From Aphanothece hegewaldii CCALA 016 (GTDB lineage Bacteria; Cyanobacteriota; Cyanobacteriia; Cyanobacteriales; Microcystaceae): a stretch of 60,383 bases of DNA. Location of the stretch: the NCBI RefSeq assembly GCF_003007785.1, contig NZ_PXOH01000026.1, positions 1-60,383 on the forward strand. The letters run 5' to 3'. Made by a program: the position numbers and the translations under genes. The notes under the pieces were generated by a model. The model did not search any database, was not told where the DNA came from, and was given only the letters and a program-made list of their open reading frames with translations. Below, one piece after another: positions 45,437 through 53,953 of the stretch. The first letter of the stretch is position 1, and every line of letters starts with the position of its first letter.

Positions 45437-47110
45437 TTACTCAACAATAGATGCAACTTCAGACTCTACCATGTGAGGATATAAGATCCCTTGAGCAAAC
45501 TTATAAGAATTGGTTTGAGCGATTTCAGTATAAGATTGACGCACTTGGGAATTAACCGCTACCGTCGTTGTATCATACATTTGTGTCGCTAGTTTTGGAT
45601 AGAACCCAATTCCGACAATGAGAACAAGGAAGCAAACCGCGATAAACACTTCACGAGGTTTAGCATCGCTGTAGACTGCATTCATCGGTAATACACAGTT
45701 TGTACCAAAACACACCGCTTCATCTTCACCGAGTCTAAGATTTTTTCCTTCAATATCACAAGTCGGAGCAGTACCAGGCTCAAAAAAGACCTGTCTGAGC
45801 ATCGAGAGGAGATAAATAGGCGTTAGAATTAGACCAACTGCGGCGAGGAAAACGGTTACGGTACGGAATGGTGAACTATAGATATCGCTAGTGCTGACAC
45901 CGACGAATACTGCTAATTCACTCGCAAACCCACTCATTCCGGGAAGGGCTAAAGATGCCATTGCACCAGCGGTAAATAAAGCGAATACTTTGGGCATTAC
46001 TTTACCAATACTACCCATTTCATCCATCCAGAGGGTGTGAGTGCGATCGTATGTTACACCCGCAAGGAAGAAGAGTAAAGCAGCAATTAAACCATGAGAC
46101 AGCATTTGTAACATTGCACCACTGATACCGACATCTGTAAAGGATGCGATACCGAGTAGGACAAAACCCATATGAGAGACTGAAGAATAAGCTAGACGAC
46201 GTTTCATATTCGTCTGACCAAAAGAACTAAACGCACCGTAGATAATATTAATAACACCTAACATTGCTAGAACTGGTGCAAAGTAAACGTGTGCATCAGG
46301 CAATAAACCTAAATTGAGGCGTATTAAACCATATCCACCCATTTTTAGTAATACACCAGCGAGAATCATCGATACAGGTGCAGAAGCTTCACCGTGTGCA
46401 TCGGGTAACCAAGTATGTAAGGGGAAAATCGCTAGTTTTACACCAAAAGCAATCAATAAACCAGCATAAAGGAATAATTCTAAAGCAAGGGGATAATCTT
46501 TTAGTCCTAGTTCAACCATATCAAAGGTCGGCTGTCCACCGCCATAGAGTGCCATCCCCAGACCTGCGATTAAAATAAATATAGATGCAGCAGCAGTATA
46601 TAGTAAGAATTTTGTAGCAGCATAACGACGTTTTTGACCGCCCCAAATGGAAACCAGTAAGTAAACTGGAACCAATTCTAATTCCCACATGATGAACAGT
46701 AACAACACGTCTTGGGCAACAAAAACCCCAATCTGTGCCGCATACAGCAGTAACATTAGGAAATAGAATAAACGAGGTTTGCGATCGACTTGCCACGATG
46801 CTAGGATCGAAAGCGTGGTTACAAGTCCTGCTAAGAGTACCAAGGGCATCGATAAGCCATCGACGGAAACCGCCCAACTAAAGCCGATTTGCGGAACCCA
46901 ATCATACTTTTCAACGAGTTGGAAACTAGAATTACTAGCGTCGTAATTTTTCCAGAATACATAGCACATTAAGACGAAATCCGCAAGACCTACGCCCAAA
47001 GAAAATAGGCGTACTGTTTTGCCGTCTTTATCGGGTAGTACAGGAATAGCGAAAGCTGCAACGAGGGGAAGCAGAATAATGATACTTAACCAAGGGATTT
47101 GCTCGAACAT
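45437..47110 (-). CDS. ndhD: NAD(P)H-quinone oxidoreductase subunit 4 (NdhD, D1/D2 type)
   Basis: 557 aa with about 14 membrane segments. The proton-channel core is clear: [20 protein letters not shown] (conserved glutamate), [20 protein letters not shown] and [18 protein letters not shown]. It is the proton-pumping antiporter-like subunit of the NDH-1 complex, in respiration and cyclic electron flow at the thylakoid. Length and sequence suit NdhD1/D2, not the CO2-uptake NdhD3/D4. It stands alone. Confidence 0.93.
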   Translation of the reverse strand: MFEQIPWLSIIILLPLVAAFAIPVLPDKDGKTVRLFSLGVGLADFVLMCYVFWKNYDASNSSFQLVEKYDWVPQIGFSWAVSVDGLSMPLVLLAGLVTTLSILASWQVDRKPRLFYFLMLLLYAAQIGVFVAQDVLLLFIMWELELVPVYLLVSIWGGQKRRYAATKFLLYTAAASIFILIAGLGMALYGGGQPTFDMVELGLKDYPLALELFLYAGLLIAFGVKLAIFPLHTWLPDAHGEASAPVSMILAGVLLKMGGYGLIRLNLGLLPDAHVYFAPVLAMLGVINIIYGAFSSFGQTNMKRRLAYSSVSHMGFVLLGIASFTDVGISGAMLQMLSHGLIAALLFFLAGVTYDRTHTLWMDEMGSIGKVMPKVFALFTAGAMASLALPGMSGFASELAVFVGVSTSDIYSSPFRTVTVFLAAVGLILTPIYLLSMLRQVFFEPGTAPTCDIEGKNLRLGEDEAVCFGTNCVLPMNAVYSDAKPREVFIAVCFLVLIVGIGFYPKLATQMYDTTTVAVNSQVRQSYTEIAQTNSYKFAQGILYPHMVESEVASIVE

Positions 47111-47285
47111 GATGTCAATGAGGAAAAATACCTATTTGTTATATTGCTATTGTATTAAACTTTGTAAACATTTGTAAAATAATCTTTTATCTCAAAATAC
47201 ATAGCTTTTAATCTATGAATGGTAAAAGTATGATAGCCAAAAAACTATAATTTGGTTTCGTTTTTCCCTATCTGTCATTGGGCAT

Positions 47286-47408
47286 ACTAATACCAATTTC
47301 AAAAAACATGACTACAAATCCTTTTGAGTGATCTCCCCGCATAAATGCACCCCTCTTAAAAAGGGGGGTTGGGGGGATCTGTAGGATTTAAAAAGTGAAT
47401 TGGTACTA
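47286..47408. mobile_element. MITE-like element, third copy
   Basis: About 123 bp. Left end ACTAATACCAATT and right end AATTGGTACTAG are inverted repeats. The interior carries AACATGACTACAAATCC, a CCCCTCTT/AAGGGGGG hairpin, and GATCTGTAGGATT. It shares layout and many blocks with the two copies in the octanucleotide array, but is more diverged. It fills the gap upstream of ndhD with no other feature apparent. Confidence 0.75.
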
Positions 47409-47514
47409 GAACGGCTCGGTTGACTGGGGAAAAGCCCCATAATATAAGTAATCCCCTAGAGGTACGACTCTGGGGGCTTGCAAAAAAAAGATTTGTGTTA
47501 GGAAGTGTAACAAA

Positions 47515-47883
47515 ATGTCTACAGTAACAGAAGCCGATTTAAAAGAACTGAAAGAATTAATTAATAATCGGTTTAGTGAATTAGACCGCAAAATTAGCGA
47601 GTTAGATCGTAAAATTGACGGATTAGACAAAAAACTTGACATACATATCGTTCGTACTGATGAACAGCTAAAAGCGATTAATAATACAATCGCACAAATG
47701 GATAAAAGAACAGATCAACGGTTTGACGAAACTAACAAACGGATTGATGATACTAACAAACGGATTGATGATACTAACACTCGTCTTAACACGATAACCT
47801 TTGGTATTTTTAGCGTTGTTGGTGTTTTAGCTACAGGTATTTTAGGAATTATGGGTAAAGTCGTCTTTTTTCCCAATCCTTAG
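47515..47883 (+). CDS. Coiled-coil protein with C-terminal membrane anchor
   Basis: 122 aa. Heptad-like units ELDRKISELDRKIDGLDKKL and a 21-bp tandem duplication (47736-47777) encoding TNKRIDDTNKRIDDTN, then a hydrophobic helix near 97-117 (FGIFSVVGVLATGILGIMGK). It should form a long coiled coil anchored in the plasma membrane. Function unknown. It has its own terminator and precedes the restriction-modification gene. Confidence 0.65.
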   Translation: MSTVTEADLKELKELINNRFSELDRKISELDRKIDGLDKKLDIHIVRTDEQLKAINNTIAQMDKRTDQRFDETNKRIDDTNKRIDDTNTRLNTITFGIFSVVGVLATGILGIMGKVVFFPNP

Positions 47884-47891
47884 TTTATTTT

Positions 47892-47921
47892 AGGTGGAAC
47901 TTCTTCGCCACCTTCTTTTTT
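47892..47921 (+). terminator. Terminator of the coiled-coil gene
   Basis: AGGTGG (47892-47897) pairs with CCACCT (47908-47913) around a 10-nt loop, followed by TCTTTTTT. It lies 8 bp after the stop codon. Confidence 0.75.
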
Positions 47922-47951
47922 ACACATCTAAGTTTACAAAATTTCTTATTT

Positions 47952-49712
47952 ATGCCCAGTCTCAGCCTGAAACCATCCCACAAACCGATTAAAGCCTACT
48001 ATGAAGCATTAGCGGATTATGCTAAAAAAGGGGTGAATCATGAAGGGGCTGTACAAACTGCTTTTCAAGATTTGCTCGTATCGTGTGCTAAACAGTTTAA
48101 ATGGACGCTAGTACTACAATATGCCGTCAAACGAGAGAAAAAATCGCCGATCCGACTCGATGGGGCGTTAGTCGATGACTATAACCTAGCGCGGGCATTT
48201 TGGGAGGCAAAAGATAGTAAAGATGATCTAAAAAAGGAAGTTCAAAAAAAGTTTGCTGTCGGTTATCCCAAAGACAACATTATCTTTCAACAGCCCGATC
48301 GCGCTATTTTATATCAAGATGGTAAGTTGGTGATAGATGCGGATCTCACCCAAGAACAGGAATTAGTCGATATTGTACGTCAGTTTTTTGAATATCGTCC
48401 ACCTGCGATCGAGCAATGGGAAAAAGCAGCCGCAGAATTTGGCGATCGTGTGAGAGATCATGCCACCGCACTGTTAAACTTGATCCAAGAACAGGGAAAA
48501 AAGAACAAAAAGTTTATTGATGCTTTTGCTGCCTTTTTGCAACTATGTCGTCAGTCGATTAATCCTAATTTATCAGAATCAGCAGTCGAAGAGATGTTGA
48601 TTCAGCACTTGCTCACAGAAAGGATTTTCCGTAGTGTATTTAATAACCCTGATTTTGCTCAACGTAACATCATTGCTGTAGAAATAGAAAAGGTAATTAA
48701 CGCGCTTACCTCAAAATCATTTAGCCGTAACCATTTTTTGAGTAGTTTAGATCGATTTTATGGCGCAATTGAAGAAACAGCCGCTACGATCGATGATTTT
48801 TCCCAAAAACAGGATTTTCTCAATACAGTTTATGAAAAGTTTTTCCAAGGATTTTCGGTAAAAGTAGCTGATACTCACGGTATTGTCTATACACCGCAAC
48901 CTATTGTTAATTTCATGGTGAGAAGTGTTGAAGAAATATTACAAAAAGAGTTTGGGAAATCATTAATTGATCAAGGTGTGCATATACTCGATCCCTTTGT
49001 TGGGACAGGAAACTTTATCATTAGAGTCATGCGAGAAATAGCCGAGATCCAGAAATCAGCTTTACCCAACAAATACGAACACGAATTACATTGTAATGAG
49101 GTGATGCTGTTGCCTTACTATATTGCTTCGATGAATATTGAGCATGAATATTTTGAGCAAACGGGAAGTTATCAACCCTTTGAAGGTATTTGTTTAGTCG
49201 ATACATTTGAAGATCAGAACATTCAACAACTTGATCTCTTTAGCCCCGACAACATGAAACGAGTCGATCAACAAAGACAAACCGATATATTTGTAGTCAT
49301 TGGGAATCCTCCTTATAATGTAGGACAGTTAAACGAAAACGACAACAATAAAAATCGGAGATATACTAATAAAAGTAAAACAGGAATAGACGATCGTATA
49401 TCTGTAACCTATGCCAAATCATCCAAAGCAACTAATAAAAATGCCTTGTCAGATATGTATGTTAAAGCCATTCGTTGGGCATCCGATAGAATAGGAGATG
49501 AAGGGGTTATCGCTTTCGTGACTAATAATAGTTTTGTTGATGCAGTCGCTTTCGATGGAATGCGCGAACTTTTAGAAAAAGAATTTAGCCAAATCTATGT
49601 TTATGATTTAGGCGGTAATATTAGAAAAAGAACCTCAAAACCGGTTTATAACGTTTTTGATATTCAAGTCGGCGTAAGCGTTAATATCTTTGTTAAAAAG
49701 GAGAATAAATAA
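47952..49712 (+). CDS. Type ISP/IIG-like restriction-modification protein, N-terminal part
   Basis: 586 aa. An N-terminal nuclease-like region (LDGALVDDYNLARAFWEAKD, a D/E..ExK motif near 75-95) is followed by a helical linker and an N6-adenine methyltransferase domain: DPFVGTGNF (motif I, about 347-355) and NPPY (452-455). It stops after GVSVNIFVKKENK. In intact enzymes of this type (about 1000-1100 aa) the chain continues with a target-recognition part, which here is encoded separately at 51570. The break lies at a surface-like linker. Confidence 0.85.
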   Translation: MPSLSLKPSHKPIKAYYEALADYAKKGVNHEGAVQTAFQDLLVSCAKQFKWTLVLQYAVKREKKSPIRLDGALVDDYNLARAFWEAKDSKDDLKKEVQKKFAVGYPKDNIIFQQPDRAILYQDGKLVIDADLTQEQELVDIVRQFFEYRPPAIEQWEKAAAEFGDRVRDHATALLNLIQEQGKKNKKFIDAFAAFLQLCRQSINPNLSESAVEEMLIQHLLTERIFRSVFNNPDFAQRNIIAVEIEKVINALTSKSFSRNHFLSSLDRFYGAIEETAATIDDFSQKQDFLNTVYEKFFQGFSVKVADTHGIVYTPQPIVNFMVRSVEEILQKEFGKSLIDQGVHILDPFVGTGNFIIRVMREIAEIQKSALPNKYEHELHCNEVMLLPYYIASMNIEHEYFEQTGSYQPFEGICLVDTFEDQNIQQLDLFSPDNMKRVDQQRQTDIFVVIGNPPYNVGQLNENDNNKNRRYTNKSKTGIDDRISVTYAKSSKATNKNALSDMYVKAIRWASDRIGDEGVIAFVTNNSFVDAVAFDGMRELLEKEFSQIYVYDLGGNIRKRTSKPVYNVFDIQVGVSVNIFVKKENK

Positions 49713-49714
49713 CT

Positions 49715-49942
49715 ATGAGATTTACCAGAATTACAGTCAATCCGAAAAAAATGGGCGGTGTGCCTTGTATTCGTGATGTACGAATTCCTGTTGCTACTAT
49801 TGTTGGTATGTTTGCTGAAGGAATGAGAGACGACGAAATTTTAGAAGCTTTTCCCGATCTACAAATAGAGGATATTAAAGAAGCTTTACATTATGCGGCT
49901 CAAGCACTCCGTGAAAGAGAACTACCTTTATTAAGTGCATGA
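49715..49942 (+). CDS. DUF433 antitoxin-like protein
   Basis: 75 aa. FTRITVNPKKMGGVPCIRD and VRIPVATIVGMFAEGMRDDE match DUF433 helix-turn-helix proteins, which pair with DUF5615 toxins. The ATG follows an AAGGAG that lies in the end of the restriction gene. The stop overlaps the next gene start by 4 bases (ATGA), so translation is coupled. Confidence 0.88.
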   Translation: MRFTRITVNPKKMGGVPCIRDVRIPVATIVGMFAEGMRDDEILEAFPDLQIEDIKEALHYAAQALRERELPLLSA

Positions 49943-50315
49943 AATTTATAATTGATAACGCCTTATCTCCAATCATTGCTACTGGTTTAAGACAAGCAGG
50001 TTTTGATGCTTTTCATGTTCGTGATTATGCAATGCAAACATCAGAAGATATTGAAATTTTTGAACGTGCAGCAAAAGAAGATCGCACAGTAATTTCGGCA
50101 GATACAGACTTTGGTACTTTACTAGCACTTAAACAGGAAAAAAACCATCAGTTATTTTATTTCGACGTAATAGCGAGCGCCGCCCCGAAATACAGCTACA
50201 AATTCTTTTAAGAAATCTTCCTAACCTTCAAGAAAGTATTGAAGCAGGTAGTATTATCATTTTTGACCGCGATCGGATTCGCATTCGTTCTTTACCAATT
50301 AATGGAGATGAATAA
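49939..50315 (+). CDS. DUF5615 PIN-like toxin with an in-frame A AAA AAC slippery site
   Basis: The zero frame encodes 90 aa (MKFIIDNALSPIIATGLRQA, then DAFHVRDY, ISADTDFGTLLAL) and stops at 50211. After LALKQEK the sequence continues in the -1 frame as PSVILFRRNSERRPEIQLQI and ends in DRDRIRIRSLPINGDE at 50315, the normal DUF5615 C-terminus. The shift lies exactly on A AAA AAC (about 50137-50143) in the codon register of a classical -1 slippery site. It may be an indel in the A-run, phase variation, or programmed frameshifting. The acidic D7 and D-T-D residues of the active site are intact. Confidence 0.75.
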
Positions 50316-50339
50316 TCATGTGAAAAGCATCCTTATAAT

Positions 50340-50882
50340 CTAAGACCAAAATTTTTCTACTGACACCTTAATATTTGGAAAGGCAAAAGGAGTAATATAG
50401 TCTTTACTGATAATTGAAGAAGCTTGATAGTCATCCCCAAAAGGTTGTCGAAAAACGTAAACTTGTGATTTATTGACATCAACTACCCAATACTCTTGAA
50501 TTCCTGCTCTAGCATAGGCTTGTTTTTTCTCACTTAAATCATAATTTAAAGTAGATTGCGAGATTTCAATTAACCAAAAAATCTCAGATGCTTGGGGATG
50601 GCGAGTTTTATATTGTTGTCGAGGCAATTTGCAGATAGCTAGATCGGGTTCGGGTTCAGAATCTGCTAGAGTAATAGGATGAGCTTCGCGGACTAAAGCC
50701 AATTCTTGCAATAAAGCTTGTAGATACTTAGCAAAACCTTCAGTTACGAACGCATGAAAAGGCCTTTCAGGAGACATCTCGATAATTTCTCCAGCAATAA
50801 GTTCTACTCGACGCTGATCTAAAAAACCAGAATCGATAAGACGATGATAATCTTCTACTGTCCATTTAGCTAAGGTTTTCAT
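50340..50882 (-). CDS. Uma2-family protein (PD-(D/E)XK nuclease fold)
   Basis: 180 aa. RVELIAGEIIEMSPERP, SEPEPDLAICKLP, EIFWLIEISQSTLNYDL and EYWVVDV are the Uma2 signature blocks, with D in EPDLAI and E in LIEIS at the nuclease core. It reads opposite to its neighbours inside the insertion that splits the restriction-modification gene. No partner gene is next to it. Bases 50883-51144 downstream are AT-rich, with GGTTTGGCAACCAAAC at about 51,090. Confidence 0.88.
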   Translation of the reverse strand: MKTLAKWTVEDYHRLIDSGFLDQRRVELIAGEIIEMSPERPFHAFVTEGFAKYLQALLQELALVREAHPITLADSEPEPDLAICKLPRQQYKTRHPQASEIFWLIEISQSTLNYDLSEKKQAYARAGIQEYWVVDVNKSQVYVFRQPFGDDYQASSIISKDYITPFAFPNIKVSVEKFWS

Positions 50883-51144
50883 GAGTATCCTGTCCTCAGT
50901 AATGGGTCAGTCTAGTATGTCCATGTTATCTATATTCTATATTAATATTAAATGGCTTTGACTGTTCAGAAGTTGTAGATACTATTGAGGTTTTGTGAGC
51001 AATATGTGATTCTGTATGGGAAACCCATTCAGATGTATATTATTAATCTAAAAACTTCTATAATAAACAAAAAATCTTAAAAAATATGGTTTGGCAACCA
51101 AACCCCTACGCTTTCGGTTTTAGGATTATTCAATAATAAAATTT

Positions 51145-51345
51145 ATGTCTAATTACTTAACAATAGAAGTTGAACAAGAAAACGATGGTCGTTGGATTGC
51201 AGAGATTTTAGAATTATCGGGTGTTTTGGTGTATGGTTTAACTCAACAAGAAGCCATTTCTAAGGTGCAAGCTTTAGCTTTACGAGTGATTGCGGACAAA
51301 TTAGAACACGGAGAAATTAGAAATTGTTTAACAAGTCCACCGTAA
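51145..51345 (+). CDS. HicB-like antitoxin, orphan
   Basis: 66 aa. LTIEVEQENDGRWIAEILEL and GLTQQEAISKVQALALRVIA match the HicB partial RNase-H fold that neutralises HicA. A HicA toxin is not present on either side; the repeat element begins right after its stop. It lies inside the insertion in the restriction-modification gene. Confidence 0.78.
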   Translation: MSNYLTIEVEQENDGRWIAEILELSGVLVYGLTQQEAISKVQALALRVIADKLEHGEIRNCLTSPP

Positions 51346-51530
51346 AATAAATTTTACGGCTTAAAGCTTAAGTCCATTAAAATGGACTAAATATCATCAA
51401 AGTTAGTCGTTTTTAACAAGGGGCTGTCTGGGCGACCTGCGCGCCCTGCTTGTAAGCCCCGCCGACTGTAGAGACGCGCCATGGCGCGTCTCTACGAGAC
51501 AGGGATTTAAATCCTTGGCTTACTATAATA
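51346..51530. repeat. Palindromic dispersed repeat, reverse orientation, with nested palindrome
   Basis: Copy of the repeat family seen at 14.3, 16.6 and 60.1 kb. The minus strand shows the core hairpin, stem CAGGGCG/CGCCCAG with one mismatch and loop CGCAGGT (51428-51448). Outer arms GGGGCT/AGCCCC and GTCGG/CCGAC are present. A separate 28-bp perfect palindrome has replaced the usual TTTAGCT between the CCGACT arm and GAGACAGGG. The stretch lies just before the second restriction-modification fragment. Confidence 0.88.
51468..51495. repeat. 28-bp perfect palindrome nested in the dispersed repeat
   Basis: GTAGAGACGCGCC and its exact reverse complement meet at ATGG/CCAT to form a 28-bp perfect palindrome. 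It is centred on a HIP-like GCGC...GCGC core. It replaces part of the host repeat. It looks like a small separate repeat that inserted into the larger one. Confidence 0.85.
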
Positions 51531-51569
51531 TTTATTCTTTGGTGATTTTAAACAAAACTCAGGTTATTT

Positions 51570-52883
51570 ATGAAAAAAGCAATAATTTATTATAATAAAA
51601 TCGATGACACTTGGACAAAAGAAGAAAAACTTGGTCATCTAGAAAAGCTTAAGCATATTAATAATGTAGAATGGCAAAAGATTACACCAGATAAAAATTA
51701 TACTTGGCTGACTGATGGTTTAGCTGATGATTTTAATACATTTTTGTCACTTCAAGAGCGTAATTCAAATCTGAAATCAATATTCAACTTAGGCAGTAAT
51801 GGGGTTAAAACTAATAGAGATAGTTGGGCTTATAATTTTAAACGTGATATATTAATTAAAAATATTGTAAGAATTATAGAAACTTATAATGGAGAAGTTT
51901 TTCGGTGGAACCAATCTTCTAAAATTAAAAAGGAAATTGATAATTTTTTAATTGAAGATAATCTAAAAATTAGTTGGTCAGAAGGATTAAAGAGTCATGT
52001 TTTAAGAGGAACAAAAATTGAGTATGATAAATCAAATATAAGGCAATCGCTTTACCGTCCTTTTACTCAATCTAATCTTTACTTTAATTCGGTTTTAAAT
52101 GAGCGTAGATATCAATTCCCTTCAATCTTCCCAACTCCTGAAACAGAAAAAGAAAATAAAGTAATTTGGCTTAAAGTTGGGACTGAAATTCCAATGTTTG
52201 CTCTTGCTGTAAATCGAATTCCTGATCTACTTCCTCAAGGTGGCTCTCAATGTTTTCCCTTCTATATATACGATGAAGATGGAACTAATAGAAAAGAAAA
52301 TATAACTGATTGGGCGTTAGAAGAGTTTCGCACACACTATAAAGATCCGACAATTACTAAATGGGATATTTTCCATTATACCTATGCGGTTCTCCATCAT
52401 CCCCAATACCGCGATCGCTACGCCGCAAACCTAAAACGCGAATTACCCCGCATCCCATATACCCCAGAATTTCGCCCTTTTGCCGAAGCTGGTAAACGTT
52501 TGACCGAAATTCACATTTATTACGAACAACAGCCCGAATATCGTCTTAAACACATAGAGAACAAAGATTTACCGATTGATTGGAGGGTCGAAAAAATGCG
52601 CCTCAGCAAAGACAAAACCCAGTTAAAATATAACGACTTCCTCACCCTGACAAATATTCCCTCAGAAGTATTTGAATATCGTTTAGGCAATCGTTCCGCG
52701 CTTGAATGGGTAATCGATCAATACCAAGTTAGCATAGATAAACGCAGCAACATCACTAATGATCCGAACCGTCTTGATGATGAACAATATATCCTACGGT
52801 TAATCAAACAGGTTATTACTGTTAGTTTAGAAACCGTTAAAATTGTTAAAGGATTGCCAGATTTAGGCTTACCAAACGATTGA
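51570..52883 (+). CDS. Type ISP/IIG-like restriction-modification protein, C-terminal part
   Basis: 437 aa. It starts with MKKAIIYYNKIDDTWTKEEK, the segment that follows the methyltransferase domain in intact family members, and carries RPFTQSNLYFN, FPFYIYDED and DIFHYTYAVLHHPQYRDRYA, which are target-recognition and C-terminal blocks of type ISP-like enzymes. Together with the 47952 part it gives about 1023 aa, the size of a normal enzyme. Its own RBS is weak (AGG 8-10 bases upstream). It may be expressed as a separate subunit or be inactive. Confidence 0.85.
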   Translation: MKKAIIYYNKIDDTWTKEEKLGHLEKLKHINNVEWQKITPDKNYTWLTDGLADDFNTFLSLQERNSNLKSIFNLGSNGVKTNRDSWAYNFKRDILIKNIVRIIETYNGEVFRWNQSSKIKKEIDNFLIEDNLKISWSEGLKSHVLRGTKIEYDKSNIRQSLYRPFTQSNLYFNSVLNERRYQFPSIFPTPETEKENKVIWLKVGTEIPMFALAVNRIPDLLPQGGSQCFPFYIYDEDGTNRKENITDWALEEFRTHYKDPTITKWDIFHYTYAVLHHPQYRDRYAANLKRELPRIPYTPEFRPFAEAGKRLTEIHIYYEQQPEYRLKHIENKDLPIDWRVEKMRLSKDKTQLKYNDFLTLTNIPSEVFEYRLGNRSALEWVIDQYQVSIDKRSNITNDPNRLDDEQYILRLIKQVITVSLETVKIVKGLPDLGLPND

Positions 52884-52933
52884 TAGAAGTAATTTACTAT
52901 GATATATTAGGATTACTTGAACATAATTAGATT

Positions 52934-53155
52934 ATGACTAATTTACTGATAGAAGCTTTTAAAAAAGCACAAGATTTACCAGATTATTTGCAAAATGAAC
53001 TGGCAGAACAGCTAATTCAAGATGTTGAAAATGAACTAAAGTGGCAACAGTTATTAACTCAACCGCAGAATGTAAAGTTGGAAGAATTAGCAGCTAAAGC
53101 TCTCAGCGATTCCATGAATGGTAACACTAAAAAAATGGGTTTTGATGAACTATGA
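52934..53155 (+). CDS. Antitoxin of a RelE/ParE-type pair
   Basis: 73 aa, helical and acidic: LIEAFKKAQDLPDYLQNELA, ELAAKALSDSMNGNTK. Position and size mark it as an antitoxin. Its stop codon overlaps the toxin start by 4 bases (ATGA), so the two are translationally coupled. No DNA-binding motif is obvious. Confidence 0.75.
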   Translation: MTNLLIEAFKKAQDLPDYLQNELAEQLIQDVENELKWQQLLTQPQNVKLEELAAKALSDSMNGNTKKMGFDEL

Positions 53156-53424
53156 AGTCAGAATTGACTAATGAGTTTATAAAATACTTTTCTGATTTGC
53201 CTGAAAGAGTGCAAAAAACAGCACGAAAAAACTACAAGCTTTGGAAACAAAATCCTTCACATCCAAGTTTAGAATTTAAAAAACTTAATACAAAACAGCC
53301 GATCTATTCAGTAAGAGCCGGAATAGGTTGGCGTGCTTTAGGAGTCATGAAAAACCCCGAAACAATAGTATGGTTTTGGATCGGCTCACACAGCGATTAT
53401 GATAAACTACTTAATAACTTGTAA
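53152..53424 (+). CDS. RelE/ParE-type toxin
   Basis: 90 aa. ERVQKTARKNYKLWKQNP, then LEFKKLNTKQPIYSVRAGIG and WFWIGSHSDYDKLLN follow the RelE/ParE/HigB beta-sheet core with basic residues lining the sheet (R55, R60). Such toxins cut mRNA at the ribosome or poison gyrase. The preceding small gene is its antitoxin. Confidence 0.82.
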   Translation: MKSELTNEFIKYFSDLPERVQKTARKNYKLWKQNPSHPSLEFKKLNTKQPIYSVRAGIGWRALGVMKNPETIVWFWIGSHSDYDKLLNNL

Positions 53425-53567
53425 AGATAGGGTTTAGTGACATTCAAACTCTCTCCAATGAACTATTTATACAAGGCGGTCTCGCTGTGCAAGTGCCGTT
53501 AGCATCGCAATTATTTAAAGCGATAATAGGTATATTATTTATTATGTGTAGTTCAGGAGAAAATCGA

Positions 53568-53912
53568 ATGTCTGAAGATAGATTAGATCGGTTAGAAGCT
53601 TTAGCCGAAAAAATTCTCGAAGGTTTAGCCGAAACTAGACATAGAACGGATTCTAACGCTAAGTCGATACAAGCTTTGAGTGATGCTGTAGCGAGAGATC
53701 GTGAAGCATTTAATATTGAACGTAAAGAATGGGCGCAGGATCGCCGTCGTGTTTTTGAATGGATGGCGCGTTTAGCTGCTGCACAAGCTGACTTTTATGA
53801 AATGCAAGCTGATCATCTCAATCATTTAGAACGAATTGACGCGCTGCGAAGCAGTCCCCGAAGGGAACGCCTCACTGATATTCTCGATCGTTTAACTCCA
53901 AAACCTGATTAA
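53568..53912 (+). CDS. Coiled-coil protein, first of a duplicated pair
   Basis: 114 aa from the ATG at 53568 (CAGGAGA 8 bases upstream). An upstream start at 53487 is in frame but starts within a repeated sequence. Heptads in DRLDRLEALAEKILEGLAET and RRVFEWMARLAAAQADFYEM give a helical rod. A short embedded repeat (GCGAAGCAGTCCCCGAAGGG) codes RSSPRRERL near the end. The paralog at 56792 is highly similar. Function unknown. Confidence 0.7.
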   Translation: MSEDRLDRLEALAEKILEGLAETRHRTDSNAKSIQALSDAVARDREAFNIERKEWAQDRRRVFEWMARLAAAQADFYEMQADHLNHLERIDALRSSPRRERLTDILDRLTPKPD

Positions 53913-53953
53913 GAACAAGCTTAGTTTAAAATTTTTTAATTTGAGCAAATTAA

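Noticed and set aside
48000..53000. A mobile element carrying an integrase in the split restriction-modification region
   Set aside because: No integrase or transposase gene, tRNA or att-like direct repeat was seen between the two gene parts. The insertion mechanism remains unknown.
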